62,196 nt of DNA from the NCBI GenBank assembly GCA_017960905.1, contig JAGCYH010000027.1, forward strand, positions 1-62,196. The letters run 5' to 3'. Source of the stretch: Bacteroidales bacterium. Lineage in GTDB: Bacteria > Bacteroidota > Bacteroidia > Bacteroidales > Marinilabiliaceae. Below, piece by piece: positions 1-8,800 of the stretch. The translations under genes were made by a program, and so were the position numbers. The notes under the pieces are model-generated. The model was not told the origin of the DNA and did not search any database. It worked only from the letters and a program-made list of their open reading frames with translations. The first letter of the stretch is position 1. Each line of letters begins with the position of its first letter.

Positions 1-1583
1 GCTGTTGCGGGCGCATTCTTCACGAGGCGCACAGCTACGCCGCAGTGGCGTTCGTTGCACGAATCGACAGTCTTGCCTGTCTCGTCATCGGTCATAGTGC
101 CAGGGCGGAGGTCTTCGGGCATGAAGAAGAGAATGACTGCCTTTGTCTTGCCTGAGAGCGTAGCCGACCAGTACTGTCCCATTTGCGGCATGAACGGCAT
201 CTCGTTACCTTCGCGGTAGTTGGCTGCCGGCAAGTATATCGCGCCGGCTTTTTCCATCGTCTCCCACTGAGCGGCATTGTAAGAGTTGGCACTCCACTCC
301 GATACCGAAGCGTTGAAGGTCAGTCCTTCGGGCAGAGTCCAGTCGTCGGGCAGGATGACAAGGCCGTAAGTACCCTCAACGGCTGCCATACCACGCAGCT
401 GGGCTGCGTTCTTACGTTTCTCGATCAGATAGTTCCACTCTGTTTTGGTAAGTGTGCGCCATTGGTTTATTTTCTTGCCGCCATTGCTTATGGCATTTGC
501 GCCCCACTCCGAGTAGAGGGCATATTTCGCATCGCTTGCGTCGGCAAGTGTCGGTTTTTTACCAGTGCCCCAGCCAAAGAGGTCAATCCAGCCGTCGTTG
601 TCGGCTGCTATTTTTGAGTTAGCGCTGCCAACGTAGTCCCATTGGTTTTCGGCAAATTGCCAAGTCTTTGTTGTAGCCTGGTATTGCAGGTTGCCTTGCG
701 AGAAGAACACTTTCTTGGCGGCGCTTACCGAGAACTTACCCGACATGGCGCCGTTGTTGCTTTTGGGTGGTATGTAGTCCTGTACAAGGCGAACTGCGTT
801 GCCAATAGGGCGCGATTCGGTATAATCGGCTAATTCACCATTAGTTATTGTTTCGTGAGTCCATGTGCACGGACGGAATACATTATTTGAAAAATAAACA
901 GCAATTGCACTCTCATCGCCTTTGGCTGTAGACGACCAGTATGGACCTGCCGTAGCGAAATCCAAATCGGTGTAGCGGCGTTGGCGTGTGGCTGGCAGGA
1001 ATACCGCACCGTTTTTCTCCATCTTGGTCCATTGTGTTGCGGTGTATTTGCTTGTTCCCCAGTCTTTTATCGATGCATTGAAGGTTACGCCGGCAGGCAG
1101 TTTCCAAGCATCGGGCAGGATGACAAGCCCCCATTGCTCTCCAATGTATGCAAAACCACGCAGTTTGGCGGCGTTGGTGCGTTTCTCGAGCAGGTAGTTC
1201 CACTCTTCGCTTGTCAGAGTGCGCCAAAGGTTGGCTTTGTTGCCGCCGTTGCTTATTGCGTTGGCGCCCCACTCCGAGTATTGAGCGAATTTCTCGTTTT
1301 CAAATTCGTAGAACGTCGGGTTTTGGCCTGTACCCCAGCCGAATAGATCGATCCATCCATCGAAGGTGTCCGATATGTCGCGGTTGGCGTATTCGGCAAT
1401 ATCATATTGTTTTTCGGCAAAGCGCCATGTTTTGGTGCTTGCCTGATACTGCAGGTTGCCTTTTGAGAAGACAATTTTTTTTGTGGGGCTCACAGAGAAC
1501 TGTCCCTCGAGCGCACCTTCGGTGGCGGCGCTTGCCGCCACCACGTTGGCTGCACATAGCAGCGCGGTTAGTGTTTTTTTCAT
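1..1583 (-). CDS. Secreted two-repeat surface protein, C-type-lectin-like modules (partial, 3' end off window)
   Basis: The gene runs off the left edge, so the C-terminus is missing; 527 codons are visible. It starts MKKTLTALL with an N-terminal signal peptide. Two tandem copies of a roughly 250-residue module follow (about residues 22-275 and 276 onward). Both copies contain GNLQYQA, DGWIDLFGWGTG, YSEWGANAISNGG, EWNYL, LVILPD and YWS(S/A)T, and end in a VRLV-type strand. This pattern resembles the FISUMP/formylglycine-enzyme-like (C-type-lectin-like fold) modules of Bacteroidetes surface proteins, where the fold usually binds ligands rather than catalysing. That assignment is by pattern only; the function is unknown. 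The gene has a leader of about 250 bases and its own promoter region. Confidence 0.75.
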   Translation of the reverse strand, partial: MKKTLTALLCAANVVAASAATEGALEGQFSVSPTKKIVFSKGNLQYQASTKTWRFAEKQYDIAEYANRDISDTFDGWIDLFGWGTGQNPTFYEFENEKFAQYSEWGANAISNGGNKANLWRTLTSEEWNYLLEKRTNAAKLRGFAYIGEQWGLVILPDAWKLPAGVTFNASIKDWGTSKYTATQWTKMEKNGAVFLPATRQRRYTDLDFATAGPYWSSTAKGDESAIAVYFSNNVFRPCTWTHETITNGELADYTESRPIGNAVRLVQDYIPPKSNNGAMSGKFSVSAAKKVFFSQGNLQYQATTKTWQFAENQWDYVGSANSKIAADNDGWIDLFGWGTGKKPTLADASDAKYALYSEWGANAISNGGKKINQWRTLTKTEWNYLIEKRKNAAQLRGMAAVEGTYGLVILPDDWTLPEGLTFNASVSEWSANSYNAAQWETMEKAGAIYLPAANYREGNEMPFMPQMGQYWSATLSGKTKAVILFFMPEDLRPGTMTDDETGKTVDSCNERHCGVAVRLVKNAPAT

Positions 1584-1831
1584 GTTGAAAAATTTTAATG
1601 TGTGATTATTTTAATTAATTGATTGGTGTCAGGGGAAAAAAAATGTTGCTGGCGGTTTGCGTTTTCAATTGCAAATGCCGGCAACACTGATGGTATGATG
1701 TTCGGAAATGCTCTGGCATTCCCTACTGTTATTATTTTCTCTGCGGAATGCGCGGAATGGGTGATTGTCAGTATGTTACGTAAACTATAAGGTTCCATAT
1801 ATAATATTTTTTCGTTGTTGTTAAAAAGTTG

Positions 1832-1852
1832 TTCAACTATCGTGCCAAAGTA
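1832..1852 (-). promoter_or_regulatory. Candidate promoter of the truncated surface-protein gene
   Basis: Read leftward, this segment contains TACTTTGG directly followed by TTGGCACG-N4-TTGAA (the two overlap). The first resembles the Bacteroidetes -7 box (TANNTTTG, one base short). The second resembles a sigma-54 -24/-12 promoter, but the conserved GC of the -12 element is GA here. Which sigma factor uses it cannot be decided by eye. About 250 bases of leader lie between it and the start codon at 1583, with no convincing gene. Confidence 0.3.
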
Positions 1853-1964
1853 TTTATGCTTTGTTTTGCACCGGTTTTAAATTCTCACAATGCAAATATA
1901 ATCAAGTGGTTTTAAGAAACAACATCAAACGGTTATTCTTTTGTTCCGGTAAACAATAAAACGA

Positions 1965-1992
1965 CACAGGGCGCACCAAGATGCGCCCTGTG
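1965..1992 (-). terminator. Rho-independent terminator of frr
   Basis: An 11-bp perfect stem (CACAGGGCGCA / TGCGCCCTGTG) with a 6-base loop lies 43 bases after the frr stop. Read leftward it is followed by a T-rich run (GTTTTATTGTTT). Confidence 0.8.
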
Positions 1993-2034
1993 ACGTTAAA
2001 AACATTCATTATTAATTATCTGACGTGTAGCTGA

Positions 2035-2598
2035 TTACACAGTCATTATGTCTTTTTCTTTTGCAGCGAAAAGGTCGTCGATTTTTTTCATGAAAGCGTC
2101 GTGAATCTTTTGCGCTTCACCTTCGGCGTCTTTTTGCAAATCTTCGCCCAAGCCGTCTTTCTTCATTTTCTTAAACTCTTCGATGGCGTCGCGACGTATG
2201 TTGCGAACAGCCACGCGGCTGTCCTCGCAAACTTTTTTCACCTGTTTCACAAGGTCGCGGCGGCGCTCTTCGGTAAGTGGCGGAACCACTACGCGAATCA
2301 TCTCGCCGTTGTTGTCGGGGTTCAGACCGAGGTTGGCTGCCATTATGGCACGCTCAATGGGCTGAATCATCGATTTCTCCCACGGGCGGATGGCTATGGT
2401 GCGCGGGTCGGGCGAATTGACATTTGCCACCTGCGAGAGCGGCGTCATCGAGCCGAAGTATTCCACCATGACACCGTCGAGCATACGCGGATTGGCCTTG
2501 CCGGCGCGTATCTTGCCCAATTCATTGTCCAAGTGCTCCAACGATTTCTGCATCTGCTCTTTGGCGTCGTCGAGCACCAATTCTATCTCTTCTTGCAT
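2035..2598 (-). CDS. frr: Ribosome recycling factor
   Basis: Splits the post-termination 70S ribosome together with EF-G in the cytoplasm. The 187-residue protein matches the family length (about 185). Recognisable family segments are KIRAGKANPRMLDG, VEYFGSMTPLSQVA, DPRTIAIRPWEKS, GLNPDNNGEMIRV, PPLTEERRRDLVKQ and VAVRNIRRDA, spanning the whole length. The frame is open 21 codons further upstream, but that extension contains the promoter and is not family-like, so the ATG at 2598 (MQEEIELV) is taken as the start. In Bacteroidales the gene is single-copy and essential. It is transcribed alone, divergent from the sigma-54 activator gene. Confidence 0.96.
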   Translation of the reverse strand: MQEEIELVLDDAKEQMQKSLEHLDNELGKIRAGKANPRMLDGVMVEYFGSMTPLSQVANVNSPDPRTIAIRPWEKSMIQPIERAIMAANLGLNPDNNGEMIRVVVPPLTEERRRDLVKQVKKVCEDSRVAVRNIRRDAIEEFKKMKKDGLGEDLQKDAEGEAQKIHDAFMKKIDDLFAAKEKDIMTV

Positions 2599-2630
2599 AT
2601 TATTGTTTTTTTCTATTCTCAATTTTTGCG

Positions 2631-2662
2631 CAAATATAAAACACTCATTTGTCAAAATCAAA
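2631..2662 (-). promoter_or_regulatory. frr promoter (Bacteroidetes primary sigma type)
   Basis: On the minus strand TTTG (2662-2659), 20 bases, then TATATTTG (2638-2631). This fits TTTG-N19..23-TANNTTTG. It lies 33 bases upstream of the ATG at 2598 and rules out the longer reading frame start. Confidence 0.7.
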
Positions 2663-2713
2663 TAATCGGTTAAAAATCAACGGGCAATTGGTGTGGTAAA
2701 TGTTCTTTGTCAA

Positions 2714-2743
2714 TTGTCAATTGACAAAATAATTGTAACTTTG
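2714..2743 (+). promoter_or_regulatory. Promoter and palindromic operator of the sigma-54 activator operon
   Basis: TTG at 2714, 19 bases, then TAACTTTG at 2736-2743. The -33 region is embedded in a perfect 14-bp palindrome, TTGTCAATTGACAA (2714-2727), with a further TTGTCAATTG half-copy just upstream (from 2707). A palindrome over the -33 box is the usual place for a repressor or autoregulator site. Confidence 0.6.
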
Positions 2744-2767
2744 TCGGTTGGAAAAAGCGAACAGAAA

Positions 2768-4033
2768 ATGGAAACAGCTGACATAAAGGCGCGTTTTGGC
2801 ATAGTGGGCAACGATGAGAAGCTCAATCAGGCTATCAGCACTGCGGTGCAGGTGGCGCCTATAATGCTGTCGGTGCTTATAATAGGCGAGAGCGGCAGCG
2901 GCAAAGAGGTTTTTCCGCAGATAATACACGCGTTCAGCCAGCGCAAGCACAACCCTTATGTGGCTGTCAACTGCGGCGCTATCCCCGAAGGTACCATCGA
3001 TTCGGAACTTTTCGGACACGAAAAAGGCTCATTCACAGGCGCTTTGGCCGACCGTCGCGGCTACTTCGAAGAGGCCAACGGCGGCACAATATTCCTCGAC
3101 GAGATAGGCGAACTGCCGCTTCAGACGCAGGCTAAACTGCTGCGCATTCTCGAAAAAGGCGAATATATGAAAGTTGGTTCGTCGGTTGTGAAAAAGACCG
3201 ATGTGCGCATTGTGGCCGCCACCAATGTCGACCTCGAGAAGGCCATTGCCGAGGGGCGTTTCCGCGAAGACCTCTTCTACCGACTCAACGGCATTATGAT
3301 TCGCATTCCGCCTTTGCGCCAGCGCAAAGACGATATTCCGCTTTTGTTCAGTAAGTTCGTGGGCGACTTTGCCGCCAAAAACCGCATTCCGGCACCACGC
3401 CTCACTCCCGAGGCCAAATTAGCCCTTTGCGACTACTCGTGGCCTGGTAACGTACGCCAGCTCAAGAATATAGCCGAGCAAATTACCGTGCTCACCAAAA
3501 ACCGCGAGATAGACATCGACGAGGTGGAGCGTTTCATCCCGAAGCCCGAGACGAGTGTCAGCACCGTGCCTTTCTTCGGCGATGGCGGCGAGACGTTCAA
3601 CAACGAACGCGAGATACTGTACAAAGTGCTCTTCGAGATGCGCAAGGACATGGCCGAGATGAAAAAAATGCTGCTTACGCTGATGAACGGACACGCGACG
3701 CCCACCGACCTCGATGCGCAGTACCCGAGTATCATCACGTCGCAGGACGGCGCCATACTCTCGGCCGACACCATACATCTGTCGCCGCGCAAACCCGACC
3801 CGTTCCACTCGTCGTTCAATGCGGCAGCGTCGAACGATGCTGACAGTCAGCGCATTCTGACCGACGACGATTTGGTGCCCAACGACCTCTCGCTCGATAT
3901 GAACGAGAAGGATACCATTATCAAAGCGCTCAACAAACACGGCGGGCGCCGTAAGGCGACCGCCAAGGAGCTGGGCATATCGGAACGCACCCTATACCGA
4001 AAGATTCACGACTACGATATCAATATTAAATAG
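2768..4033 (+). CDS. Sigma-54-dependent transcriptional activator (AAA+ / Fis HTH)
   Basis: An enhancer-binding ATPase that remodels sigma-54 RNA polymerase. Counting from ATG 2768 (421 residues), Walker A GESGSGKE is at 40-47, the sigma-54-contacting loop GSFTGA (a variant of GAFTGA) at 87-92, and Walker B GGTIFLDE at 105-112. The arginine-rich C-terminal part of the AAA domain follows, then a linker of about 110 residues and a Fis-type helix-turn-helix at the end (KELGISERTLYRKI). There is no N-terminal receiver or GAF domain, so control must come from partners or expression. The frame is open to 2693, but the promoter at 2714-2743 supports ATG 2768. First gene of the operon with lptE, a TPR gene and secG, an order common in Bacteroidales. 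Confidence 0.93.
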   Translation: METADIKARFGIVGNDEKLNQAISTAVQVAPIMLSVLIIGESGSGKEVFPQIIHAFSQRKHNPYVAVNCGAIPEGTIDSELFGHEKGSFTGALADRRGYFEEANGGTIFLDEIGELPLQTQAKLLRILEKGEYMKVGSSVVKKTDVRIVAATNVDLEKAIAEGRFREDLFYRLNGIMIRIPPLRQRKDDIPLLFSKFVGDFAAKNRIPAPRLTPEAKLALCDYSWPGNVRQLKNIAEQITVLTKNREIDIDEVERFIPKPETSVSTVPFFGDGGETFNNEREILYKVLFEMRKDMAEMKKMLLTLMNGHATPTDLDAQYPSIITSQDGAILSADTIHLSPRKPDPFHSSFNAAASNDADSQRILTDDDLVPNDLSLDMNEKDTIIKALNKHGGRRKATAKELGISERTLYRKIHDYDINIK

Positions 4034-4034
4034 A

Positions 4035-4547
4035 ATGAAAAGCTTGATTGTCAGTATATTATATTCTGCGTTGGCTGCATTTGCCTTCGGCTCATGCACC
4101 ATAAGCCTCACTATGAGTGGCGCGTCGATACCTGAGAATCTAAGCACATTCTCGGTGCAGTATATCAACAACCGCGCACCGCTCATCAACCCCAACCTCA
4201 GCCAGGACCTCACCGAGGGCCTCAAAGACCGCATTCAGAAAGAGTCGCGGCTGTCGCTTACCGAAGACCGTGGCGACATAGAGTTCTCGGGCAACATAAC
4301 AGGCTATTCGACTCAGCCAATGGCTATTAAGGCCGATGCCGTATCGGCGCAGACGCGCCTCAACGTCAGCGTGAAAATACAGTGCCGCAACTTCAAAGAC
4401 CCTAAGAAAGACTGGGAGCAATCGTTCTCGGCCTATCGCGACTACGACTCCGAAGACAATCTTGCCGATGTCGAAGAGACGCTCGTGAGCCAACTCGTCG
4501 AAGAACTTACCGAAAACATTTTCAACAAGGCTTTTGCCGACTGGTGA
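4035..4547 (+). CDS. lptE: LPS assembly lipoprotein LptE
   Basis: A 170-residue outer-membrane lipoprotein that would plug the LptD barrel during lipopolysaccharide insertion. It has a signal peptide ending in the lipobox FGSC (Cys21), followed by SISL-type strands and the phrases INNRAPLINPNLSQDLTEGL and LTEDRGDIEFSGNITGY, which are typical of Bacteroidetes LptE. It begins one base after the activator stop codon and overlaps the next gene by four bases, so it is translationally linked to both. Sequence conservation in the LptE family is low; the assignment rests on these phrases, length and gene order. Confidence 0.88.
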   Translation: MKSLIVSILYSALAAFAFGSCTISLTMSGASIPENLSTFSVQYINNRAPLINPNLSQDLTEGLKDRIQKESRLSLTEDRGDIEFSGNITGYSTQPMAIKADAVSAQTRLNVSVKIQCRNFKDPKKDWEQSFSAYRDYDSEDNLADVEETLVSQLVEELTENIFNKAFADW

Positions 4548-5320
4548 AAGCCTCAGCCGACCTGCGGAGCGTGAACAAAGAACAATTATATCAGGCGTTG
4601 GACGATCAGACAGTTCTCGGGCAGCTTACGCTGCCCGAACTGAACGGCATTGTGGCCGAATATCCGTTTTTCGAAATGGGTTGGATGCTGCTGCTCAAAA
4701 ACCTTAAACAAACCGACGACATACAGTTCCAGAGCAAGCTTCGCCTTGCCTCGGTGCACATAAGCAACCGCGCGCGCCTCTTCGAACTGATGAACGAGCC
4801 GGCCGTGCCGTCGCAGACGGGCGAGCAGCCAAGCGCAACCGAGCCGCCGACCGACGAGAAGTCGAAGATAGACAGGGCTCTCGAGGCCATCAATAAGCTC
4901 AACGGCCCCACATCGGGCTATACGCTGCCCGACAAGCCGGTCAGCCTGGGCAAGGATGGCAAGCTGACTTTCGACGATTGGGTGAGATATTACGACAACA
5001 AACCGGCCTCCGAAACCGAAGACGCGCGCCAGCGACATCAGAAAGATATGATTGACGCATTTCTTGTGCAGGAGGATTCTTATGCCCGAATGCCGCAATC
5101 TGATGCATCTGTAGAAGTGCAAAATGTTGATATTCAGGAAGAAAGCGAGCATGATAACGACGATATTTTCTCCGAAACACTGGCCTCGATTTACATAAAA
5201 CAGAAACAATATTCGAAAGCTATAAACATATTCAGAAAATTAAGTTTGAAAAATCCCGAAAAAAGCATTTACTTTGCAGCGCGAATTTCAGAATTAGAGA
5301 AACAAAACGATAAAACATAA
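4544..5320 (+). CDS. Tetratricopeptide-containing protein, function unknown
   Basis: 258 residues, starting at GTG in the overlap GTGA with the lptE stop. No signal peptide is visible, so it is probably cytoplasmic. The N-terminal half (LYQALDDQTVLGQLTLPEL, EYPFFEMGWMLLLKNL) is helical. The middle is acidic and low-complexity. The C-terminus is one TPR-like helix pair (LASIYIKQKQYSKAINIFRK). Proteins of this kind sit between lptE and secG in many Bacteroidales genomes, which suggests a link with envelope biogenesis, but no activity can be inferred from sequence. Confidence 0.8.
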   Translation: MKASADLRSVNKEQLYQALDDQTVLGQLTLPELNGIVAEYPFFEMGWMLLLKNLKQTDDIQFQSKLRLASVHISNRARLFELMNEPAVPSQTGEQPSATEPPTDEKSKIDRALEAINKLNGPTSGYTLPDKPVSLGKDGKLTFDDWVRYYDNKPASETEDARQRHQKDMIDAFLVQEDSYARMPQSDASVEVQNVDIQEESEHDNDDIFSETLASIYIKQKQYSKAINIFRKLSLKNPEKSIYFAARISELEKQNDKT

Positions 5321-5324
5321 TAAA

Positions 5325-5708
5325 ATGTTAACAACTTTATCAATTCTAACGAGCATAGTTTGCGTGTTCTTGGTGCTTTTCGTACTCGCACAGAACTCGA
5401 AAGGCGGCGGACTGACGCAGAGCTTTGCATCGACACAGCAAGTCATGGGTGTGAAGAAAACCACCGATTACCTCGTACGTGTTACTTGGACTTGCGCAAT
5501 TATCATAATGGTGCTTTCGTTTGTTTCGGTGGCTGTGCTTCCGAAAAACGTCAGCGGTGCAGCATCGTCGTCGGTTCTCGACGAAGTGCTGAGCAACCAG
5601 CAGCAGCAGACTGCACCAGCAGCGTCGTCGACACTGCCCGGTCCGTCGGCTACCGACGCGACTCCTCTCGGCGAACCCGCTCCCGACGCAGGTCAGGCTG
5701 CAGAGTAA
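5325..5708 (+). CDS. secG: Preprotein translocase subunit SecG
   Basis: A small inner-membrane partner of SecYE that assists protein export. 127 residues: two membrane segments (about 4-24 and 52-72) flank the diagnostic loop AQNSKGGGLTQSF and a KKTTDYLVR stretch. An Ala/Ser/Gln-rich low-complexity tail follows (about 85-127), longer than in the E. coli protein but usual in Bacteroidetes. Four bases separate it from the TPR gene. A strong terminator ends the operon just downstream. Confidence 0.94.
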   Translation: MLTTLSILTSIVCVFLVLFVLAQNSKGGGLTQSFASTQQVMGVKKTTDYLVRVTWTCAIIIMVLSFVSVAVLPKNVSGAASSSVLDEVLSNQQQQTAPAASSTLPGPSATDATPLGEPAPDAGQAAE

Positions 5709-5729
5709 TTGCACCGAACGACAATACAC

Positions 5730-5763
5730 AAAAGAGGTTGCCCGCATGCGGGCAACCTCTTTT
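5730..5763 (+). terminator. Terminator after secG
   Basis: Self-complementary stretch AAAAGAGGTTGCCCGC / GCGGGCAACCTCTTTT with a two-base centre, flanked by A-run and T-run, 21 bases after the secG stop. It could work in either direction, but only the forward operon needs it. Confidence 0.85.
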
Positions 5764-5831
5764 GTCGTACCATTCGGGCAACGGCTTGAGAAAAATCCGT
5801 AAATGATTTCTTGTCAGACTTTTTTTGCCGA

Positions 5832-5863
5832 TTTGCATTTTCAAAGTTTTTTTTCTAATTTTG
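5832..5863 (+). promoter_or_regulatory. Promoter of the hybrid two-component gene
   Basis: TTTG at 5832-5835, 20 bases, then TAATTTTG at 5856-5863; the ATG is at 5883, giving a leader of roughly 12 bases. Confidence 0.65.
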
Positions 5864-5882
5864 AAAAATCAAAAAACGACAG

Positions 5883-8800
5883 ATGAAAACTATATTATTA
5901 ATTCTATTTTCGGCAATAGCATTAACAGTAAATGCGCAGAAAATCAGGCTGATAGATACAGACAGCCATCTGTCGAACACGCTGATAAACCAAATATACC
6001 AAGACAGCCGCGGTTACATCTGGATAACCACCGAGAGCGGCCTCAACCGTTTCGACGGCATAGGCATTAAGGCCTATGCCAAAGGCTGGTCGGAAACTGA
6101 ACTGAATTCGAACTACATACGCACCGTCTTCGAAGACAGCAAACAACGGCTGTGGATTGGTACGCTGCGAGGTCTGCAGCAGTACAGCATCGCCAAAGAC
6201 AACTTCTGCATAGTGCCCATCATTGCCGACAACGACACGGTGAGCGCTCATGTCACGGGCATTGCCGAAGGCCAGGACGGCTGCATTTACATATCGACCT
6301 CGGGACGCGGAATATTCAAGTACAGCGGTTGTCGCGTTGTGCCAAGCCAATTGTTTGTGGCAGTGCCCAATAGCAACTTCGTGTCGGCCATCGCCATCGA
6401 CAGCAACAACAACCTGTGGGCGCTGACTTCGCAAAACCAACTGCTCAAATGCGACTTGCTCACTGGCGAACAGTCGGAGGTGGATCTCGAGGATAAAAAC
6501 ATCGAGACCGCGACACTTTACTGTCGCGGGCAAGATGTGTTTCTGAGTGTCGAAAACAAATGCATATACGCCTTTTGCAAAGGCAGTTCGAAATATGTCC
6601 GCTACGAGGTCGACGATGAGATACGCAACAGCCCGACGACCATCTCGGCGCTTTGGCTTCAGGGCAGCGACCTCTATATTGGCACCGACGGCAACGGCCT
6701 CTTCTGCTTCAACCTGAACAGTCAGCTGACGCAGAAAGTCGACCTCTTTGTGCCTCAGTTCGACTTCGCCAACGCAAAGATTCACGCGGTATTCTTCGAC
6801 AGCGATGCAAATATGTGGGTAGGCGCATTTCAGAAAGGACTTCTGATGATGCCTCACTGCACATCGGAGTTTGAAAACTATGGCTATCATCCCAACAACC
6901 GTCACGACATCGGCTCAGCCGCTGTGGCGGCTGTGCACGCCGATACCGACGGCCTTTGGATAGGCACCGACGGCAACGGCATTTACCACATCGACAAAAA
7001 TGGCGTCAACACGCATCTGACCGATGGCTGCCCCAAGTCGGTGATGGGCTTCGTAAGAAAAGACGCAAGCCATTTGTGGCTTGCGACTTATCAGGAAGGC
7101 CTTTTGCTGCTCGACACGCGCACGCGGCGCTGTGCCGACTTCAACGACCGTTTCGAGCAGAACGTAGGCTATGTGCGTAAGCCTGTTACGGCATTGGCCA
7201 ACGACAAGAAAAACCGTCTTTGGGTTGGCACGCACGGCAACGGCTTGTACGCTTCGACAAACGCCGACTGCTCGCATTTTGTGAATATCAACGGGCCAAC
7301 GCTCGACAACAGATGGATCAATTGCATCTTCGTCGACAACAGCAGAGTGTGGATTGGTACTTACAAAGGACTTGCTTGCTACAATACTGATATAGAGGAA
7401 TTTGAGGCTATAAATGATTCGCTTGCAACGATACTCGAACCAAGCGTAATATTGGATATTTCGTCGGGCAAGGCCGGCGAAATATGCATTGCCACGCAAA
7501 ACGGCCTGGTAACCTACGACACGCAAACCCGGCAGACGCACCTCTACACCATGGCCGACGGCCTGTGCAACGATTTCACCGTGGGAGTGGCCGCCGATGC
7601 CAACGACAACCTCTGGATAAGCACTTACGACGGCTTGTCGTGCTTCGACCGAAGCACGAACAAGTTTAATAACTACTTCTCGTTCAATGGTTTGCAAAAT
7701 AACCAATATTCGGTCCGCGCGGTTACCAAGTCGGCCGATGGCAAACTATACTTTGGCGGCACTAACGGCGTTTCGGGCTTCGACCCGAGTGTGGTGCGCC
7801 CCGACGAGCGTGGCATAAGCATCAGACTCAATACATTCTTGGTGAACGGGCGCGAGATAAAAGCCGGCGACACGTCCGACGGACACGTCATTACCGAGTC
7901 GGCTGTGGCCGATGCCGACGAGTTCCGTATCTCGTGTGCCGAGAAGTCGATCACGCTCGGATTCTCGTCGTCGTACTTCTTCAGTCCCGAACAGATATGC
8001 TACGAATATCGCCTGCCGAGCGCCGATACTACATGGACCGAGCTGCCGCAAGGCATCTCGCAAATAAGTCTGTCGAACTTGTCGCAAGGCAAGCATCAGC
8101 TCGACGTCAGAGCGTCGGTGGGCGGCAAGACGTCGCCCACGAAGTCGGTGGTGATAACCATGCTGCCCGAATGGTGGCGAACGCCCTGGGCTATAATGTG
8201 TTACGTGGTTGTCCTCGTTGTGGCGGCTTTGCTCATACGCAGGTCGGTGCTGTCGCGCCGACGCTACAAAACAGCTTTGCAACGCCAAGAGCAGGCGCGC
8301 GAACTCGAAGAGGCCAAATTTCAGTTCTTCTTCAACATATCGCACGAGATACGCACACCGCTCACGCTCATCATAAACCCGATAAAAGCGCTTATGCAGT
8401 CGCCCGACAACGACCCGGCTACGCAGAAGAGCTACAGCATAATATACAAAAGCGCCGGCCGCATTCTGCAACTTATAAATCAGATGCTCGACGTGAGGAA
8501 GATAGAGCGCGGGCAGATGACGCTTCGCTATACGCGAACCGACATTGTGGCTTTCGTTTGCAATATTCTCGACGCTTTTCAGCCTATTGCTGAAAAGAAC
8601 TCGATAAAGACACCGGTGACAAGCGATCTTGAGGCAACCGATGCCGACATTGACCAGAATAACTTCGACAAGGTGATATACAACATATACTCCAACGCCT
8701 TCAAATATACGCCTGTAAAAGGCGAAATACGCACTCATATTGCCGCCGACGGCGACAATATAGTGATAACGATAGCCGACACTGGCAAAGGCCTCGACGA

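Noticed and set aside
1595..1798. A 67-residue minus-strand frame in the leader of the first gene
   Set aside because: No good start signal, no plausible product; it lies in the leader between promoter and start codon.
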